A stretch of 64,000 nt of DNA. Origin: Pseudomonadota bacterium (GTDB lineage: Bacteria > Myxococcota_A > Polyangia > Haliangiales > Haliangiaceae). The notes below the pieces were generated by a model. The model had not been told where the DNA came from, made no database searches, and was given only the letters and a program-made list of their open reading frames with translations. Within the stretch, counting starts at the first letter, position 1. Every line of letters starts with the position of its first letter. Below are positions 45,141 to 54,767 of this stretch, piece by piece. The DNA lies in contig JAKSDA010000614.1 of the NCBI GenBank assembly GCA_022360315.1, positions 1 through 64,000 on the forward strand. The letters are read 5' to 3'. A program made the position numbers and the translations under genes.

Positions 45141-46489
45141 CAGCTGAATAGATCTTCGACGTCGTGAACAGACTTGGAACTGGCCACGACCAGAAGATCA
45201 TCCCCCTGCTCGAGTACTGTGTCGCCGCGGGCAATGGTGACTCGATCTGTACGGATCACGGCACCGAGCAGCACATCACTGGGAAACTCCACCTCCTTGA
45301 GCGCCCGGCCAACTAATTTGTGGTCCGGATCGTTGGGCACGCGCAGCTCCATGATCTCGCCGTCGTGATCGCCGAGCATGTGCGCGGCCTCGATTCGACC
45401 CCTTCGCACAAACCGCAGAATATCGTCGGCAACCGCACGCTTGGGGCTGATCAGCGCATCGACCCCGAGACTGTGGGCGATGTGATTGTAGGCCGGTGTA
45501 TCCGAACGGACGATGACCTTCTTGGCGCCCAGGTGCTTGGCAAACAACCCGGCCAGTACGGCCTTTTCGTCATCTTCGAGCAAAACCACGACGGCATCGG
45601 CGCGCTCGTCGAGCTGCTCGCGGAGAAATTCAGGATCCGTGCCGTCGCCGCACAACACGATCGATTTGGTGAGCCGCTTGGAAACCCACTGAGCCCGGTC
45701 CCGATCGACCTCGACAATGGTCGGATAGAGCTGATTGGTCTCGAGTTCGCGGGCCAGGTGAAACCCGATCTGGCCGCAGCCGACGATCAATGCATGGCGT
45801 ACGTGGTGCCATGGCTTGCCCGAGAGGATCCAGAACTCATTGGCATTCTCCGGCAAGGTCAGGATATAGGCCCGCTCGTCGGGAGAGATGGCATCCTGGC
45901 CGTGCGGAATGCGAAAGCCGCGCGGACCCGATACTGCAGCAACCAGGGATGGGTTGGGAAAGACGTCGGAAAGCTCGGCCAGTGTTTCGTTGGTCAGCGG
46001 CGAATCATTCGACAACGGCAGTTCGAGCAGGGCCACCCGGCCGCCAGCCAGGTAGTGCACATTGCCCGACCCCTCGTAGCTGAGCAGACTGACCACCTCG
46101 CGGGCAACCGAGCGCTCCGGTCCCACCAGCAGATCGAGACCGAGTTCTTCCGCACTGAGAGCCGAGCCGTCAGCCAGATATTCAGCTCGCCGAACCCGGG
46201 CCACAGTGCGCGGCTTTCGCTCGCACTTCATTGCAGTCATGCACGCGATCAAATTGACCTCGTCGATCTCGGTGACCGCAAGGACCAGATCGGCCTTGGC
46301 GATACCAGCATGCACGAACGCCTGCTGACTCACACCCGTGCCGTGCACCACCAGCGCATCGAGCGAAGCATCGAGATCACGAGCCAACTGCTCGCTACTT
46401 TCGATGATCGCCACGTCGTGATCCTCCTCTACCAAGATGCGCGCCAGATAGCTGCCGACCTCTCCTGCACCGACAATGATGATGTACAC
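45140..46489 (-). CDS. trkA: Trk system regulatory protein TrkA
   Basis: GTG 46489 gives 449 aa with two RCK units: the first begins YIIIVGAGEVGSYLARILVEEDHDV (Rossmann GxGxxG), the second begins HALIVGCGQIGFHLARELE. TrkA-C regions follow each. It binds NAD(H) and ATP and gates TrkH. Open frame upstream of the GTG lacks the Rossmann start, so it is excluded. Confidence 0.93.
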   Translation of the reverse strand: MYIIIVGAGEVGSYLARILVEEDHDVAIIESSEQLARDLDASLDALVVHGTGVSQQAFVHAGIAKADLVLAVTEIDEVNLIACMTAMKCERKPRTVARVRRAEYLADGSALSAEELGLDLLVGPERSVAREVVSLLSYEGSGNVHYLAGGRVALLELPLSNDSPLTNETLAELSDVFPNPSLVAAVSGPRGFRIPHGQDAISPDERAYILTLPENANEFWILSGKPWHHVRHALIVGCGQIGFHLARELETNQLYPTIVEVDRDRAQWVSKRLTKSIVLCGDGTDPEFLREQLDERADAVVVLLEDDEKAVLAGLFAKHLGAKKVIVRSDTPAYNHIAHSLGVDALISPKRAVADDILRFVRRGRIEAAHMLGDHDGEIMELRVPNDPDHKLVGRALKEVEFPSDVLLGAVIRTDRVTIARGDTVLEQGDDLLVVASSKSVHDVEDLFS

Positions 46490-46799
46490 ACAAACAATGT
46501 AACCCAGCAGATTGCCGGCGATCAGCAGAGGCGACACGCCGTCCACGCCACCTGGCGAAATATCGGTGGCCTGGCCCAGTACAGCGCATAAAATTATCCT
46601 ACAAAAACCTACAACTAAGACAAATCGAGCCTGATTGGCAGGTCGTTCGATCGGGGTGCCGCCGGCCAAGGTGGGGCTAAAGACGCCGGATCCTGTCCCT
46701 GATGCAGGCCTCAAGAGGCTGAAAATATTTATATTCTACCAGGAACCCGACTTGCATAAGATGGTCGACGATCTTTTATCTCGCCGGGAGAAACCTACT
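46490..46799. other. Divergent promoter region of trkA and the outer-membrane gene
   Basis: A 310-bp gap without a supportable gene. It holds an AT-rich patch (46587-46620: CATAAAATTATCCTAC, then AAAAACCTACAACTAAG) and a second one (46720-46770). Two directions of transcription start here, but -35/-10 pairs were not fixed. No riboswitch was recognised. Confidence 0.4.
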
Positions 46800-48347
46800 A
46801 TGATGACGAAACGAAGTTGGATCGTTATCGCGCTGGCCTCTGTGCTGATCCCTGCAGCGATGCCACAAATTGTGAGTGCGGACAAGCGGATCGTTGTGTT
46901 GGGTATCGAGGGCAGGCGGACCAACAAGCTGCGCCGGGCGGTCGAGAAGCTGGTACGTGCCGAGTTCAAAGTGATATCAGCGCGCCGGTATCGCAAGGCA
47001 GCCCGCCGCCTCGACGCCCAGTCGATGACGCCAAACAACATTGCCAGAGTCGCGACCAGGCTCAAGGCCGACGGCGTTCTGGCCGGAACCCTGGCCCAGG
47101 AAAGCGGCTCCTATATTTTGCGCCTGCGCCTACACGCGGCGACTGACGGCAAGTCGACAAAGCGCCGGCTCAAGATCAAGCTCAACAAACCGCGGCTCAC
47201 CAAGAAGCTTCAGGATGGGGTGGCGCAATGGCTGGCCAAAAAAGTCGCTGCGTTGCCCGAGCGAGAGCAAATCGACGAATCGATCGAGGAGGTGGACGAC
47301 GAGGCCGACGACAGTGGGGCGGGAGCGCTGGTCAGTGCCGACGATGCGCCGGGTGAGAGCGAGCCGGATCCGGAAGAGGCCGGTCCCGGCGCAAAAGAAG
47401 TGGCTCTGCTGATCGGCGATCGGTCCGACAAAAATGCCAATGCCGACCCGGACCCGGGTACCGGCAATGTTGCGGCCAAGAGCAGGGGCTCTGGTGCCAC
47501 AAATGCGGTTGCTACCGTCGATGATGACGACAACATTGGCGCGATCTCGACAGGCCTGGAGGACAAACGGGATCCTGAAGCGATGATCAATCTGGCGGTC
47601 GGGGCCAGTTTTTTCAGGCGCACCCTGGATTTTAGCTATCGCGCCAACTTTGCCCAGGCTCCTGACAAATACACCAGTCCACTGACCAGCGGTGTATATG
47701 CCACGGGCGAATTATATCCGCTGGCGCATTCGGGAGGATTCCTGGGCAAGTTCGGGATCGGTTTTGTATTCGACCGAGCCATTGGCCTCAAGACCGCGAT
47801 TGGCGGCAATCAGATGAACCAGGTCGATACCACGGTGATGCGGTATGGAGGAGGACTTCGCTTCCGCTACCGCTTTGGCAGCAAGATCACCCGACCCACG
47901 GTCACGCTCGGGGTCGGGTTCGGCCAAAGCCTGTTCGAGATCGATCGGGCCGGCCTGGCCATGGGCACGGTGCTCGATGTGCCGGACACCAAGTACACGT
48001 ATATAGATTCGGGTCTGTGGCTGCGTATCCCTATCGGCAGCCGGATCGCATTCAGCCTGGGCGGGAGTTATCTGGCGGTTTTATCGGCTGGTTCGATCAC
48101 CGAAGCCGAGGAGTACGGTACTGCCACGATCACCGGTGGCGATGCTGGCGCCAGCCTCGAGGTCAGGCCAATCAAGGGTGTTCTGATCCGGGTCAGCGGC
48201 AGTGCGACAATCATCGGCTTTGATTTCACAGCCGATGCGGTCGGCGCGCAGTCCAACAATCGGGACGGTGATCCGATGACCAAAGACGTCGGCGGCGCCC
48301 TGGACCTGCAAATCGGCGGCAGCGCGACGCTGGGCTACATGTTTTAG
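46800..48347 (+). CDS. Outer-membrane-type protein with N-terminal domain
   Basis: ATG 46800 follows GGGAG and gives 515 aa. The signal peptide (WIVIALASVLIPAAMPQIV) precedes an N-terminal alpha/beta domain (DKRIVVLGIEG, VLAGTLAQESGSYILRLRLH) that resembles the CsgG/TolB-like periplasmic fold. An acidic, Asp/Glu/Gly-rich linker follows (ADDAPGESEPDPEEAGPGAK), then a C-terminal region with amphipathic alternation ending SATLGYMF, suggestive of an 8-10 strand barrel with a terminal Phe. This architecture is familiar from myxobacterial gliding/envelope genes. The function is unknown. Confidence 0.75.
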   Translation: MMTKRSWIVIALASVLIPAAMPQIVSADKRIVVLGIEGRRTNKLRRAVEKLVRAEFKVISARRYRKAARRLDAQSMTPNNIARVATRLKADGVLAGTLAQESGSYILRLRLHAATDGKSTKRRLKIKLNKPRLTKKLQDGVAQWLAKKVAALPEREQIDESIEEVDDEADDSGAGALVSADDAPGESEPDPEEAGPGAKEVALLIGDRSDKNANADPDPGTGNVAAKSRGSGATNAVATVDDDDNIGAISTGLEDKRDPEAMINLAVGASFFRRTLDFSYRANFAQAPDKYTSPLTSGVYATGELYPLAHSGGFLGKFGIGFVFDRAIGLKTAIGGNQMNQVDTTVMRYGGGLRFRYRFGSKITRPTVTLGVGFGQSLFEIDRAGLAMGTVLDVPDTKYTYIDSGLWLRIPIGSRIAFSLGGSYLAVLSAGSITEAEEYGTATITGGDAGASLEVRPIKGVLIRVSGSATIIGFDFTADAVGAQSNNRDGDPMTKDVGGALDLQIGGSATLGYMF

Positions 48348-48365
48348 CGCGGTACGGCCCGGCGT

Positions 48366-48388
48366 CGGCAATCGGCCGCGGATTGCCG
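48366..48388. terminator. Hairpin between convergent genes
   Basis: CGGCAATC (48366-48373) and GATTGCCG (48381-48388) form an 8-bp perfect stem with a 7-nt loop, between the outer-membrane gene and the hydrolase remnant. No T-run, so Rho-independent function is uncertain. Confidence 0.5.
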
Positions 48389-48391
48389 GTC

Positions 48392-49033
48392 TCACTCACC
48401 GGGCAGCTGCAGACTCTTCAAGAACTCAAACAGCGTCTGATAGCGTTTCTCGAACGGAATATGGTGGCCTGTTTGCGACATGAATCGAGTCATGACCGGA
48501 GTGTTGACCGCTTTCATGCGTTCGGTCAGCTGCACGGCATAGGCGAGGGGAGCGATATCGTCGTCGCGGCCGTGCATGATCATGGTGGGCACGCGGATCG
48601 TCCTGTCGTGATGAACGACAGAGCGGGACCGCAAAGCCTGTTTGCTGGCACCGCCGGTTTCGCGCCTGATATTTTGCTTGAGGATGCTTTCATCGAGTTG
48701 TCGATACGTGGCATCGATATCGTAGTTGCCCGAGCTGAGGACCAGCCCTGCCAGCTCGCTGTCGAATAGCGCTACCTTACCCGGTAGCTGGTGACCGTGG
48801 ACAAACACGATGGCCGGATGGCGGCTCTGCGGGGCAGAATATGCCCAGTAGAGCTCGGTTTGATCACCGCGTTCCGCCACGACAGTGCTTTTCTGCACGA
48901 TTGACCGGTGGCTACTGCTGGTAGAACACGACAGAAACACCGCAAAAAGAATCGTATGAGTTCCTCGATGCGGTTTGCTTTCCGGCCACCCTGCGGACAA
49001 CGGCAGCTTCCGGCAGAGCAAATGCGCTGTCAC
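48392..49033 (-). pseudogene. Alpha/beta-hydrolase lipoprotein lacking its catalytic core
   Basis: GTG 49033, two bases after the epimerase stop, gives 213 aa with a lipobox-like LFAVFLSC. The oxyanion-hole strand AIVFVHGH is followed almost at once by LAGLVLSSGNYDID, a segment normally after the nucleophile; roughly 100 residues, including the GxSxG elbow, are missing. The acid (MIMHGRDDDIAP) and histidine (TGHHIPF) parts remain. A hydrolase without its serine cannot work by the family mechanism. It looks like an in-frame internal deletion. Confidence 0.7.
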
Positions 49034-49034
49034 G

Positions 49035-50033
49035 TCAGCTTCCCGAAAGGTCGTCGAGGAGCGCGCGCTCGCGTTCTCGGGGCATACCGCTCTCGATCTG
49101 GACGCCGATTGTGCCATCGGTTGTAAAGCCCTCTGTCTGCATGGTTAACAGCGTGTCGCGCGCGGTCTCCTCGACCGGCCGGAAACGCAGACCAGCAGCG
49201 AGCGCCTTGTCGATGTTTGTTTGGAAGAAGCCGATGAACTCGTGCGGCATCCACAACGGCAGTCCGTCCAGCGGTGACACGCCGTGGCGGAAGAGAAATT
49301 CGTCGCCGGGCCAGACGAGCTCGGAACGGCCGCCCACCGCTTCGTTCACGCGTGACAAGAATTCGCCGATAGTCGCCGCGGTCGCAGGCCCAGTGAGATT
49401 GAATGCGCCGCCACGGCCGACCTCGGCGGCGTCGAGGTGCCACGCGGCCAGATCGCGCGCGTCGATCCACTGCACGGGCCGGCTCGGCTCGCCCGGGCCG
49501 AGGCATCGGCCGCCGTCGTGGAGGCGCTTGACCCAGTAGGGGAACCGGTTGATGCGATCGTGGGGGCCGACGATCAGGCCAGCGCGGCCGAGCAGCGCGC
49601 GCTCGCCGAAAACGCGTTCGACTTCGCGCTCGCACGCCACCTTGAGCGGGCCATAGTAGGTCTGCACATCCTCCTCTTCGGGCGGAGGCGGGTCGTGCAG
49701 TGGCGACCCCTCGTGACATCCCGATTCGAACCCGGCGTACACCGACATGCTCGAGACGAAGCTGTATTGCCCGGTCGCACCTGATAGGAGTTCGACCGAC
49801 TGGCGAACCACGCGGGGAACGTAGCCACAGGTGTCAAACACCGCGTCAAAACGCTTGCCGCGAAGTGGCTCCAGCCCGCCGTCGCGGTCGCCAGTGAGGT
49901 GCTCCACCTCGGGAAAGAGCGCAGATCCGGTCACGCCGCGGTTGAAGAGCGTGACCTGCCAACCGCGCGCCAGTGCGGCTTCGATGATGTGGCGCCCCAA
50001 AAACAGTGTTCCGCCAATGACGAGAATCTTCAA
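49035..50033 (-). CDS. NAD-dependent epimerase/dehydratase-type SDR
   Basis: The 332-aa protein has GGTLFLGRHIIEAALARG (NAD-binding), SMSVYAGF and the catalytic YYGPLK (Tyr-x3-Lys), so it is a complete extended SDR of the nucleoside-diphosphate-sugar epimerase type. Close relatives are annotated as isoflavone reductase-like or nucleotide-sugar enzymes; the substrate cannot be told. It is followed by the hydrolase remnant in what looks like a shared operon. Confidence 0.88.
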   Translation of the reverse strand: MKILVIGGTLFLGRHIIEAALARGWQVTLFNRGVTGSALFPEVEHLTGDRDGGLEPLRGKRFDAVFDTCGYVPRVVRQSVELLSGATGQYSFVSSMSVYAGFESGCHEGSPLHDPPPPEEEDVQTYYGPLKVACEREVERVFGERALLGRAGLIVGPHDRINRFPYWVKRLHDGGRCLGPGEPSRPVQWIDARDLAAWHLDAAEVGRGGAFNLTGPATAATIGEFLSRVNEAVGGRSELVWPGDEFLFRHGVSPLDGLPLWMPHEFIGFFQTNIDKALAAGLRFRPVEETARDTLLTMQTEGFTTDGTIGVQIESGMPRERERALLDDLSGS

Positions 50034-50135
50034 AGCTCGTCAAGAATACTTCCGCCAGGCGGCCCTGGCAATGACGACTGCGATGGCGAAACTCATCTCG
50101 CCAGTCCGACACCGAGCCGCCAGCGGCCCGAGGTC

Positions 50136-51737
50136 CTACCGGATCTGTACGCAAGCAAAACGTCCCTCATTGTTGAGGGTGCCTCTATCCTTGTCGTTGG
50201 TGAAAACCAGCCGCATGGTGCCCGTATAGTTCTGCCCAATCGGGATCGAGTACGACTGGAACTCGCCGTTGCCACTGTACTTGGGCGACAGGTCGATCTT
50301 GCCAGTACCGGTCCAGTTCTGGGTGCCAAAGAACTGAAAGTGGCGCGGGGCATCGTTTAAGGTATCGTTCTCATCAAAGCCGATGGCGTGGATCTCGCCC
50401 TCGGCCTTCGAAGCAAACTGGAAGTCGAGCACCGTGTTGCGGGTGATGGTGAAGGTCCGCGTGGAGCGAACCCAGGTATTGCCCTTCAAGAGCAGGATGT
50501 CGCCATTATCTTCCACTGTCGTGCTATTGGTGACATTCTGGTTGGAATAGGAGGTCAGGGACAGTGAATTGAAATCTATCGAGCCAGCCGGGCAATCGAT
50601 GCCCGGGCCCGGATTGGATGCGCCAATTGCGGTAAACAATGCCGAGTTAAAAAAGCTGGTTCCGTGATTGTTGCCACCCGAACCGCCGCAGCCGCCATGA
50701 GTGTGGATACCGACGGCCTCGCCGGTGGCCGCGTCGATGACCGGGCTACCCGAGTTGCCACCCCTGGTGTCCGCCCTGTACCGCATGGTGGTCCCGGAAG
50801 ATCCAGCATTGGGTCCGACGTGGGTTTGATTGGTCTGATTGGTGGTGCCACTGTCAACGCCGAAACCTGTGATCCGTATATTGGCAGGGCCGAGATCCTG
50901 CTTGATGCGGAACGCTCCCTGAACATCGATGGGCTGTACACCGGTCGTTGCGTTGTCAAATACGGCAAAGATGCCCCAATCGTTGCCGATGCCACCATTC
51001 ACAAATTCAAAGCTACTCTGATCGATCGAGTATTGATCTTCCGGTCCGGGGAACTGCACAGTCCCGTCGGGGAGAGAGGGTGGCGGGTTAAACGACAGTA
51101 TGTTGTTGCCATTACCGGCCAGGCAGTGTCCGGCGGACAAGTGCTTGCCGTTGTCGATGATCCATCCCGTGCATCCAATGGGATCGATTCGGGCCACGCG
51201 GGGCTCATTGGAAGCAACTCGGTCGTCCACGCCGCAAATGCTCTCTGCCCGCACCGCCTGTTCACCGACCACAATCTCGAAAATCTCGACGAAAACTCCG
51301 CTATCCTGTGGCGAGACGAACACCTGTACCTCAACTGCGTCGCCGTTGAAAAAAGCGCTGCGGTGGCCCCATTGCTTCAGGGTCATGGCGTCGAGGCGTT
51401 GGGTGGCATTGTCAAAGAGCGACCGCATCTCGATATAGCTGCCACTGCCGAGAACGACATCGCGGAATTTGAGCTGCATCCACGGCGATCCCGGTATGGA
51501 GACTACTTCACGCGAGGCCAAAACGGCCGTGGCCAGAGCATTGCTGCCAGCAACACTGGCGCCGTCCAGAACTCCGGAGTTCCAGGTGTAGGGTTCGGCA
51601 TGCCGCGGCAATTCTGCCGGCTTGGCAGCGAGCACGCTCTGCTGCTGCAGTTCGATATCTGACGATTCTCCCTGCGTGGAATCGCATGCCAATAGCGAAA
51701 AACTAAAGAAAACAGTAAGCGTAATGTATCTTATCAT
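50136..51737 (-). CDS. Secreted trypsin-like serine protease lipoprotein
   Basis: The 533-aa protein has a lipobox (SFSLLAC, Cys18), an Asn/Ser-poor propeptide-like region, and an S1 catalytic domain. The triad is H204 in LSAGHC, D253 in GNDWGIF and S329 in RGGNSGSPV. A C-terminal beta-rich domain (about 390-533) is probably a carbohydrate- or cell-binding module. ATG 51737 follows GAGAGGAAAT. Its start codon lies in a 10-bp inverted repeat (51732-51781). Many myxobacterial proteases of this kind act on prey proteins. Confidence 0.88.
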   Translation of the reverse strand: MIRYITLTVFFSFSLLACDSTQGESSDIELQQQSVLAAKPAELPRHAEPYTWNSGVLDGASVAGSNALATAVLASREVVSIPGSPWMQLKFRDVVLGSGSYIEMRSLFDNATQRLDAMTLKQWGHRSAFFNGDAVEVQVFVSPQDSGVFVEIFEIVVGEQAVRAESICGVDDRVASNEPRVARIDPIGCTGWIIDNGKHLSAGHCLAGNGNNILSFNPPPSLPDGTVQFPGPEDQYSIDQSSFEFVNGGIGNDWGIFAVFDNATTGVQPIDVQGAFRIKQDLGPANIRITGFGVDSGTTNQTNQTHVGPNAGSSGTTMRYRADTRGGNSGSPVIDAATGEAVGIHTHGGCGGSGGNNHGTSFFNSALFTAIGASNPGPGIDCPAGSIDFNSLSLTSYSNQNVTNSTTVEDNGDILLLKGNTWVRSTRTFTITRNTVLDFQFASKAEGEIHAIGFDENDTLNDAPRHFQFFGTQNWTGTGKIDLSPKYSGNGEFQSYSIPIGQNYTGTMRLVFTNDKDRGTLNNEGRFACVQIR

Positions 51738-51781
51738 TATTTCCTCTCTCTTCTAATTATTCTCATATATTAATAATGATA
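51732..51781 (-). promoter_or_regulatory. Inverted repeat spanning the protease start codon
   Basis: TATCATTATT (51732-51741) and its exact complement AATAATGATA (51772-51781) are 30 nt apart. The first arm, read on the minus strand, contains the ATG of the protease gene; the loop holds the ribosome-binding site. Pairing would close translation. Confidence 0.5.
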
Positions 51782-52219
51782 ATAGAATCATGAACGGCTG
51801 AGCTGATTATCCATCTTTTGCTATCGAGCCGATTGCTGAAGATGAAGTGCCTCGCACTGTACAGCAGATGCGAACGCCGCGCAGTTCGAATAAATCGAAG
51901 TTCTGTCCAGGCCATTCGCACAGCCGAAGCGGGCAAGCGGAGTGACCGGCCATCCGATCGCTCGAAGGCGAGCGGTTCAGGTAAGCCCTGCTACGTATTT
52001 ATCGCATCAATCGACCGCAAAAGTGCCCCGCATCGTCCCTGCCGCAGGGGTTTCTGCACCTGTGGCATGCAGCTGACTGCCACAGGTGCAGAAATCAAGA
52101 ATACCGTATTAAAAACAATCGAGTAACCGCTCGCCAGACAGTGCGTATCGCTCTCAGGTACTCAATTCGGCCGTATTGATAGAAAGCCAAATCACTCAAA
52201 ATGTGTTCAGGAGAATGAT
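51738..52219. other. Divergent intergenic region of the protease and small lipoprotein
   Basis: This 482-bp gap is AT-rich at its left end and holds a perfect 17-bp hairpin at 52051-52094. An open frame at 51818-52126 on the plus strand has no start context, domain or family resemblance and is not called. Further promoter elements could not be fixed. Confidence 0.45.
52051..52094. repeat. 17-bp perfect inverted repeat
   Basis: TTTCTGCACCTGTGGCA (52051-52067) and its exact complement (52078-52094) are separated by ten bases. It is the longest perfect stem seen in the window outside coding DNA. No T-run follows, so a terminator, cruciform or RNA hairpin are all possible. Confidence 0.7.
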
Positions 52220-52786
52220 ATGAAATCTACCATCGGTATAATCAATCAGTGGAATGCTCGTGTACTTTTGACCGGTCTGACTCTTACCGTTGCGGCTGTC
52301 GGCTGTGTACATGGAGGCGAGATCGACGGCCTCGGCGACGAAGCTGCAACCCGCGGGGAGGATTCCGGGACCTCTGCCGGCGTGAAACTACCCGACCTCG
52401 CAATCGCTCAGCCGGTGTTTTATGAGAGCAACGAAAACGGCGAGGTCATTGGCGGTCCAGTCCCCGATGCGATCGATGACCTCGAAAGTTATAAAAACGC
52501 CGGATCGCGGCCCATTCACGTACAAAAGTACGGTCCGTTTGGCAACGGCGGTACATTGAGCACTGGCTTTCCGACTTCGAGCTGGGTGGCCGTTGTCGTC
52601 GGTATCGATACGACCGATGGCGACATCAATGAAGTGGGAGTTGGCAACCCGCTGCGGGCCTTTCCATTTCAGTCCAATGGCATCTGGAATGTCACGTTTG
52701 ACCTGCGCTCGCATCGCGACAATGAGAGCTGGAGCATCTGGATCATGTATATCCAGCGCAGCATGGCCACAGCGACCAACTTCTGA
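52220..52786 (+). CDS. Small lipoprotein of unknown function
   Basis: The 188-aa product starts MKSTIGIINQ and has a lipobox at TVAAVGC. It follows AGGAG seven bases upstream. The mature part has no recognised domain; the pattern of hydrophobic beta-like segments in the last third (SSWVAVVVGIDTTDG, WNVTFDLRSHRDN) suggests a small beta-sandwich. Possibly surface-exposed. Nothing links it to a pathway. Confidence 0.7.
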   Translation: MKSTIGIINQWNARVLLTGLTLTVAAVGCVHGGEIDGLGDEAATRGEDSGTSAGVKLPDLAIAQPVFYESNENGEVIGGPVPDAIDDLESYKNAGSRPIHVQKYGPFGNGGTLSTGFPTSSWVAVVVGIDTTDGDINEVGVGNPLRAFPFQSNGIWNVTFDLRSHRDNESWSIWIMYIQRSMATATNF

Positions 52787-53025
52787 AGCCCGATCCGGGC
52801 GAGGCCAGCCCGCCAGCGAATAATCCGGGTCAGTCCGAGCTGCCGCCAGATTTGCCTTGAAAGTCCGGCGAACGCAACGAGGGCCCCCGCGGGTGCGATG
52901 ACGTTGATGCGCATAGCTGCAGGGTAAGTAAATGTAGGCGTCCATTTCGGGGGCATTTCGGCGGACGCCGAAGGCGCTCTCGACGTAGCTCGGGGTCAAA
53001 AATCTGCTACACCCAACCATCACAG

Positions 53026-54507
53026 ATGAAGAGACTACTGCGAGGCGCTCTCATGGCCGCCGCTGTCGCGATCGTCTCGCACGGTTGCTCGGCGACCTGC
53101 GACAGCGAACTGCAGGGCCGGGGCTCGCCGCGAGCCCGACCGATAGAGACGGCGCCACCAACGAGCGCGTCGCTGCGCTCGAACAAGAAGGTGATCGCCT
53201 TGCAGATCAACGGGGAGCCCGAGCGCCGCTGGACCGTGGCTCCCGAGCTTTCGCCCGACACGCTGCGAGTCGAGTGCAGCGACCAGGCCGCCACCAAGGT
53301 TCGCTTCACCTCCGATGTCGACGAGAAGATCTTTACGGTCTCGGGCGATGAGCACCTTCAGTTCGAGGTCATCCTCTCCGACGGCACCAAAGCACTCACT
53401 GAAATCGAGTGCATCCCGTTGCGGATCCGCTATCGCGGCGACTACGGCGCCGGCAAGCCGTCGCCCGACAACTTCGCAGCCGACCTCAGCGCGGGCATCT
53501 TGGAGCGCCACCTCCAAGAGATGGTCGAAAAGCGAAAGATTCCTGGACTGGCGGTGGTTGTCGTTCAAGACCAGAAGATCATTTTTCAGAAGTCCTACGG
53601 CGTGAGTGACCGAAAAACCCGGCGCCCTTTCACCGGCGAGACCCCGGTCCGCCTGGCATCGGCGACCAAGGTGCTCACCGGCCTGTTGATGCTGTCTCTT
53701 GCCGAAGACGGCGTCATCGATCTCGAGTCACCCATCGAAACCTACTTGGCAAAGGCACCCGCGGCTTGGCGTGGCATCCCGGTGTGGCGGATGTTGAACC
53801 ACACCACTGGGATTCCGCGCCTGTTGTCCCAGCCGGGCTTTGGAAAGCTGTCCAAACAAGAGCAAGCGGCGTTTACCTACCGCCAGGTGTTCGATCGAAT
53901 CAAGGACCTACCACTCGATTTCCAGCCCGGCTCCGACATGCGCTATCAGCAGAGCGCCTACTCGGTCCTCGCAATGTTCACGACCGAGACCACCGGCAAA
54001 AGCTGGGACGAACTGCTCGAACTTCACGTATTCGGACCCGCCAACATGACCAGCACTCGGTATGGCGATTCGCTGGGAGATCATCCGCCGGGCTACGTGC
54101 TCGACAACGGCGCGCTGCGAAAAGAGGATTACTACTATCCCCGCGCTCTGAGCATGGGCGGCGGATACAATTCGTCAGCCAACGACATCGCGCGCTTGTT
54201 CAAGAGCTTCAGCGCCGGAGCGATCGTCTCGATGGACTATCTGAAGTCGCAAGTCTTTCGCGACGAACGAATCGCCGACGGCCGCGATCGCTACGGCATC
54301 GCGACGATCGTCAAGGAATTCGAGAACGGCGCCACCATCGGGCACAGCGGAGGCGGCGGGCTGGCCGACATTCGATACGCGCCCGACGCCAAGGTCGGCA
54401 TCGCGGTTTTCTCCAATCGGTCGGGCAGCGACATCGCGTACGACATCACCGACGAGATCTCCGAGCTCTTGCTCGGCAAAAAGAAGACCAAAGCCGGCGC
54501 CGAGTGA
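53026..54507 (+). CDS. Serine beta-lactamase-fold hydrolase lipoprotein
   Basis: The 493-aa protein has a lipobox (SHGC) and a ~150-residue beta-rich N-domain, then a class C beta-lactamase/D-Ala-D-Ala carboxypeptidase fold: SATK at 212-215 (SxxK), a YQQSAYS motif at the expected Tyr position and HSGGGG replacing KTG. This is typical of esterase EstB-like or peptidase family members that act on cell-wall or small esters in the periplasm. It is not a clear antibiotic-resistance enzyme. RBS is weak. Confidence 0.85.
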   Translation: MKRLLRGALMAAAVAIVSHGCSATCDSELQGRGSPRARPIETAPPTSASLRSNKKVIALQINGEPERRWTVAPELSPDTLRVECSDQAATKVRFTSDVDEKIFTVSGDEHLQFEVILSDGTKALTEIECIPLRIRYRGDYGAGKPSPDNFAADLSAGILERHLQEMVEKRKIPGLAVVVVQDQKIIFQKSYGVSDRKTRRPFTGETPVRLASATKVLTGLLMLSLAEDGVIDLESPIETYLAKAPAAWRGIPVWRMLNHTTGIPRLLSQPGFGKLSKQEQAAFTYRQVFDRIKDLPLDFQPGSDMRYQQSAYSVLAMFTTETTGKSWDELLELHVFGPANMTSTRYGDSLGDHPPGYVLDNGALRKEDYYYPRALSMGGGYNSSANDIARLFKSFSAGAIVSMDYLKSQVFRDERIADGRDRYGIATIVKEFENGATIGHSGGGGLADIRYAPDAKVGIAVFSNRSGSDIAYDITDEISELLLGKKKTKAGAE

Positions 54508-54767
54508 GCCGAGCTGGTTCAATCGGCGTCATAGAGCGAGCGATATAGATCGCGGTTGCCGGCGACCTCTTGGACCGCAACGCTCTCGAGGTCTTCGGAG
54601 CCATCGCCGGCAGTAGTCTGGCCGGGGCTCTGTTCGTAGCCGGTAGAGGATCCCGGCAAAGATCGGGCGATCAGGTAGTCTGAACCGGCCACCACCGTGG
54701 CAGGTTTTAGCGGTAATGTGGAATGCGAGCATTGTCTACATGCCATCGGAGCCATACATTGCGAGGC

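Noticed and set aside
51818..52126. 102-residue plus-strand open frame
   Set aside because: It has no ribosome-binding site, domain or similarity pattern, and it runs through the 17-bp hairpin.
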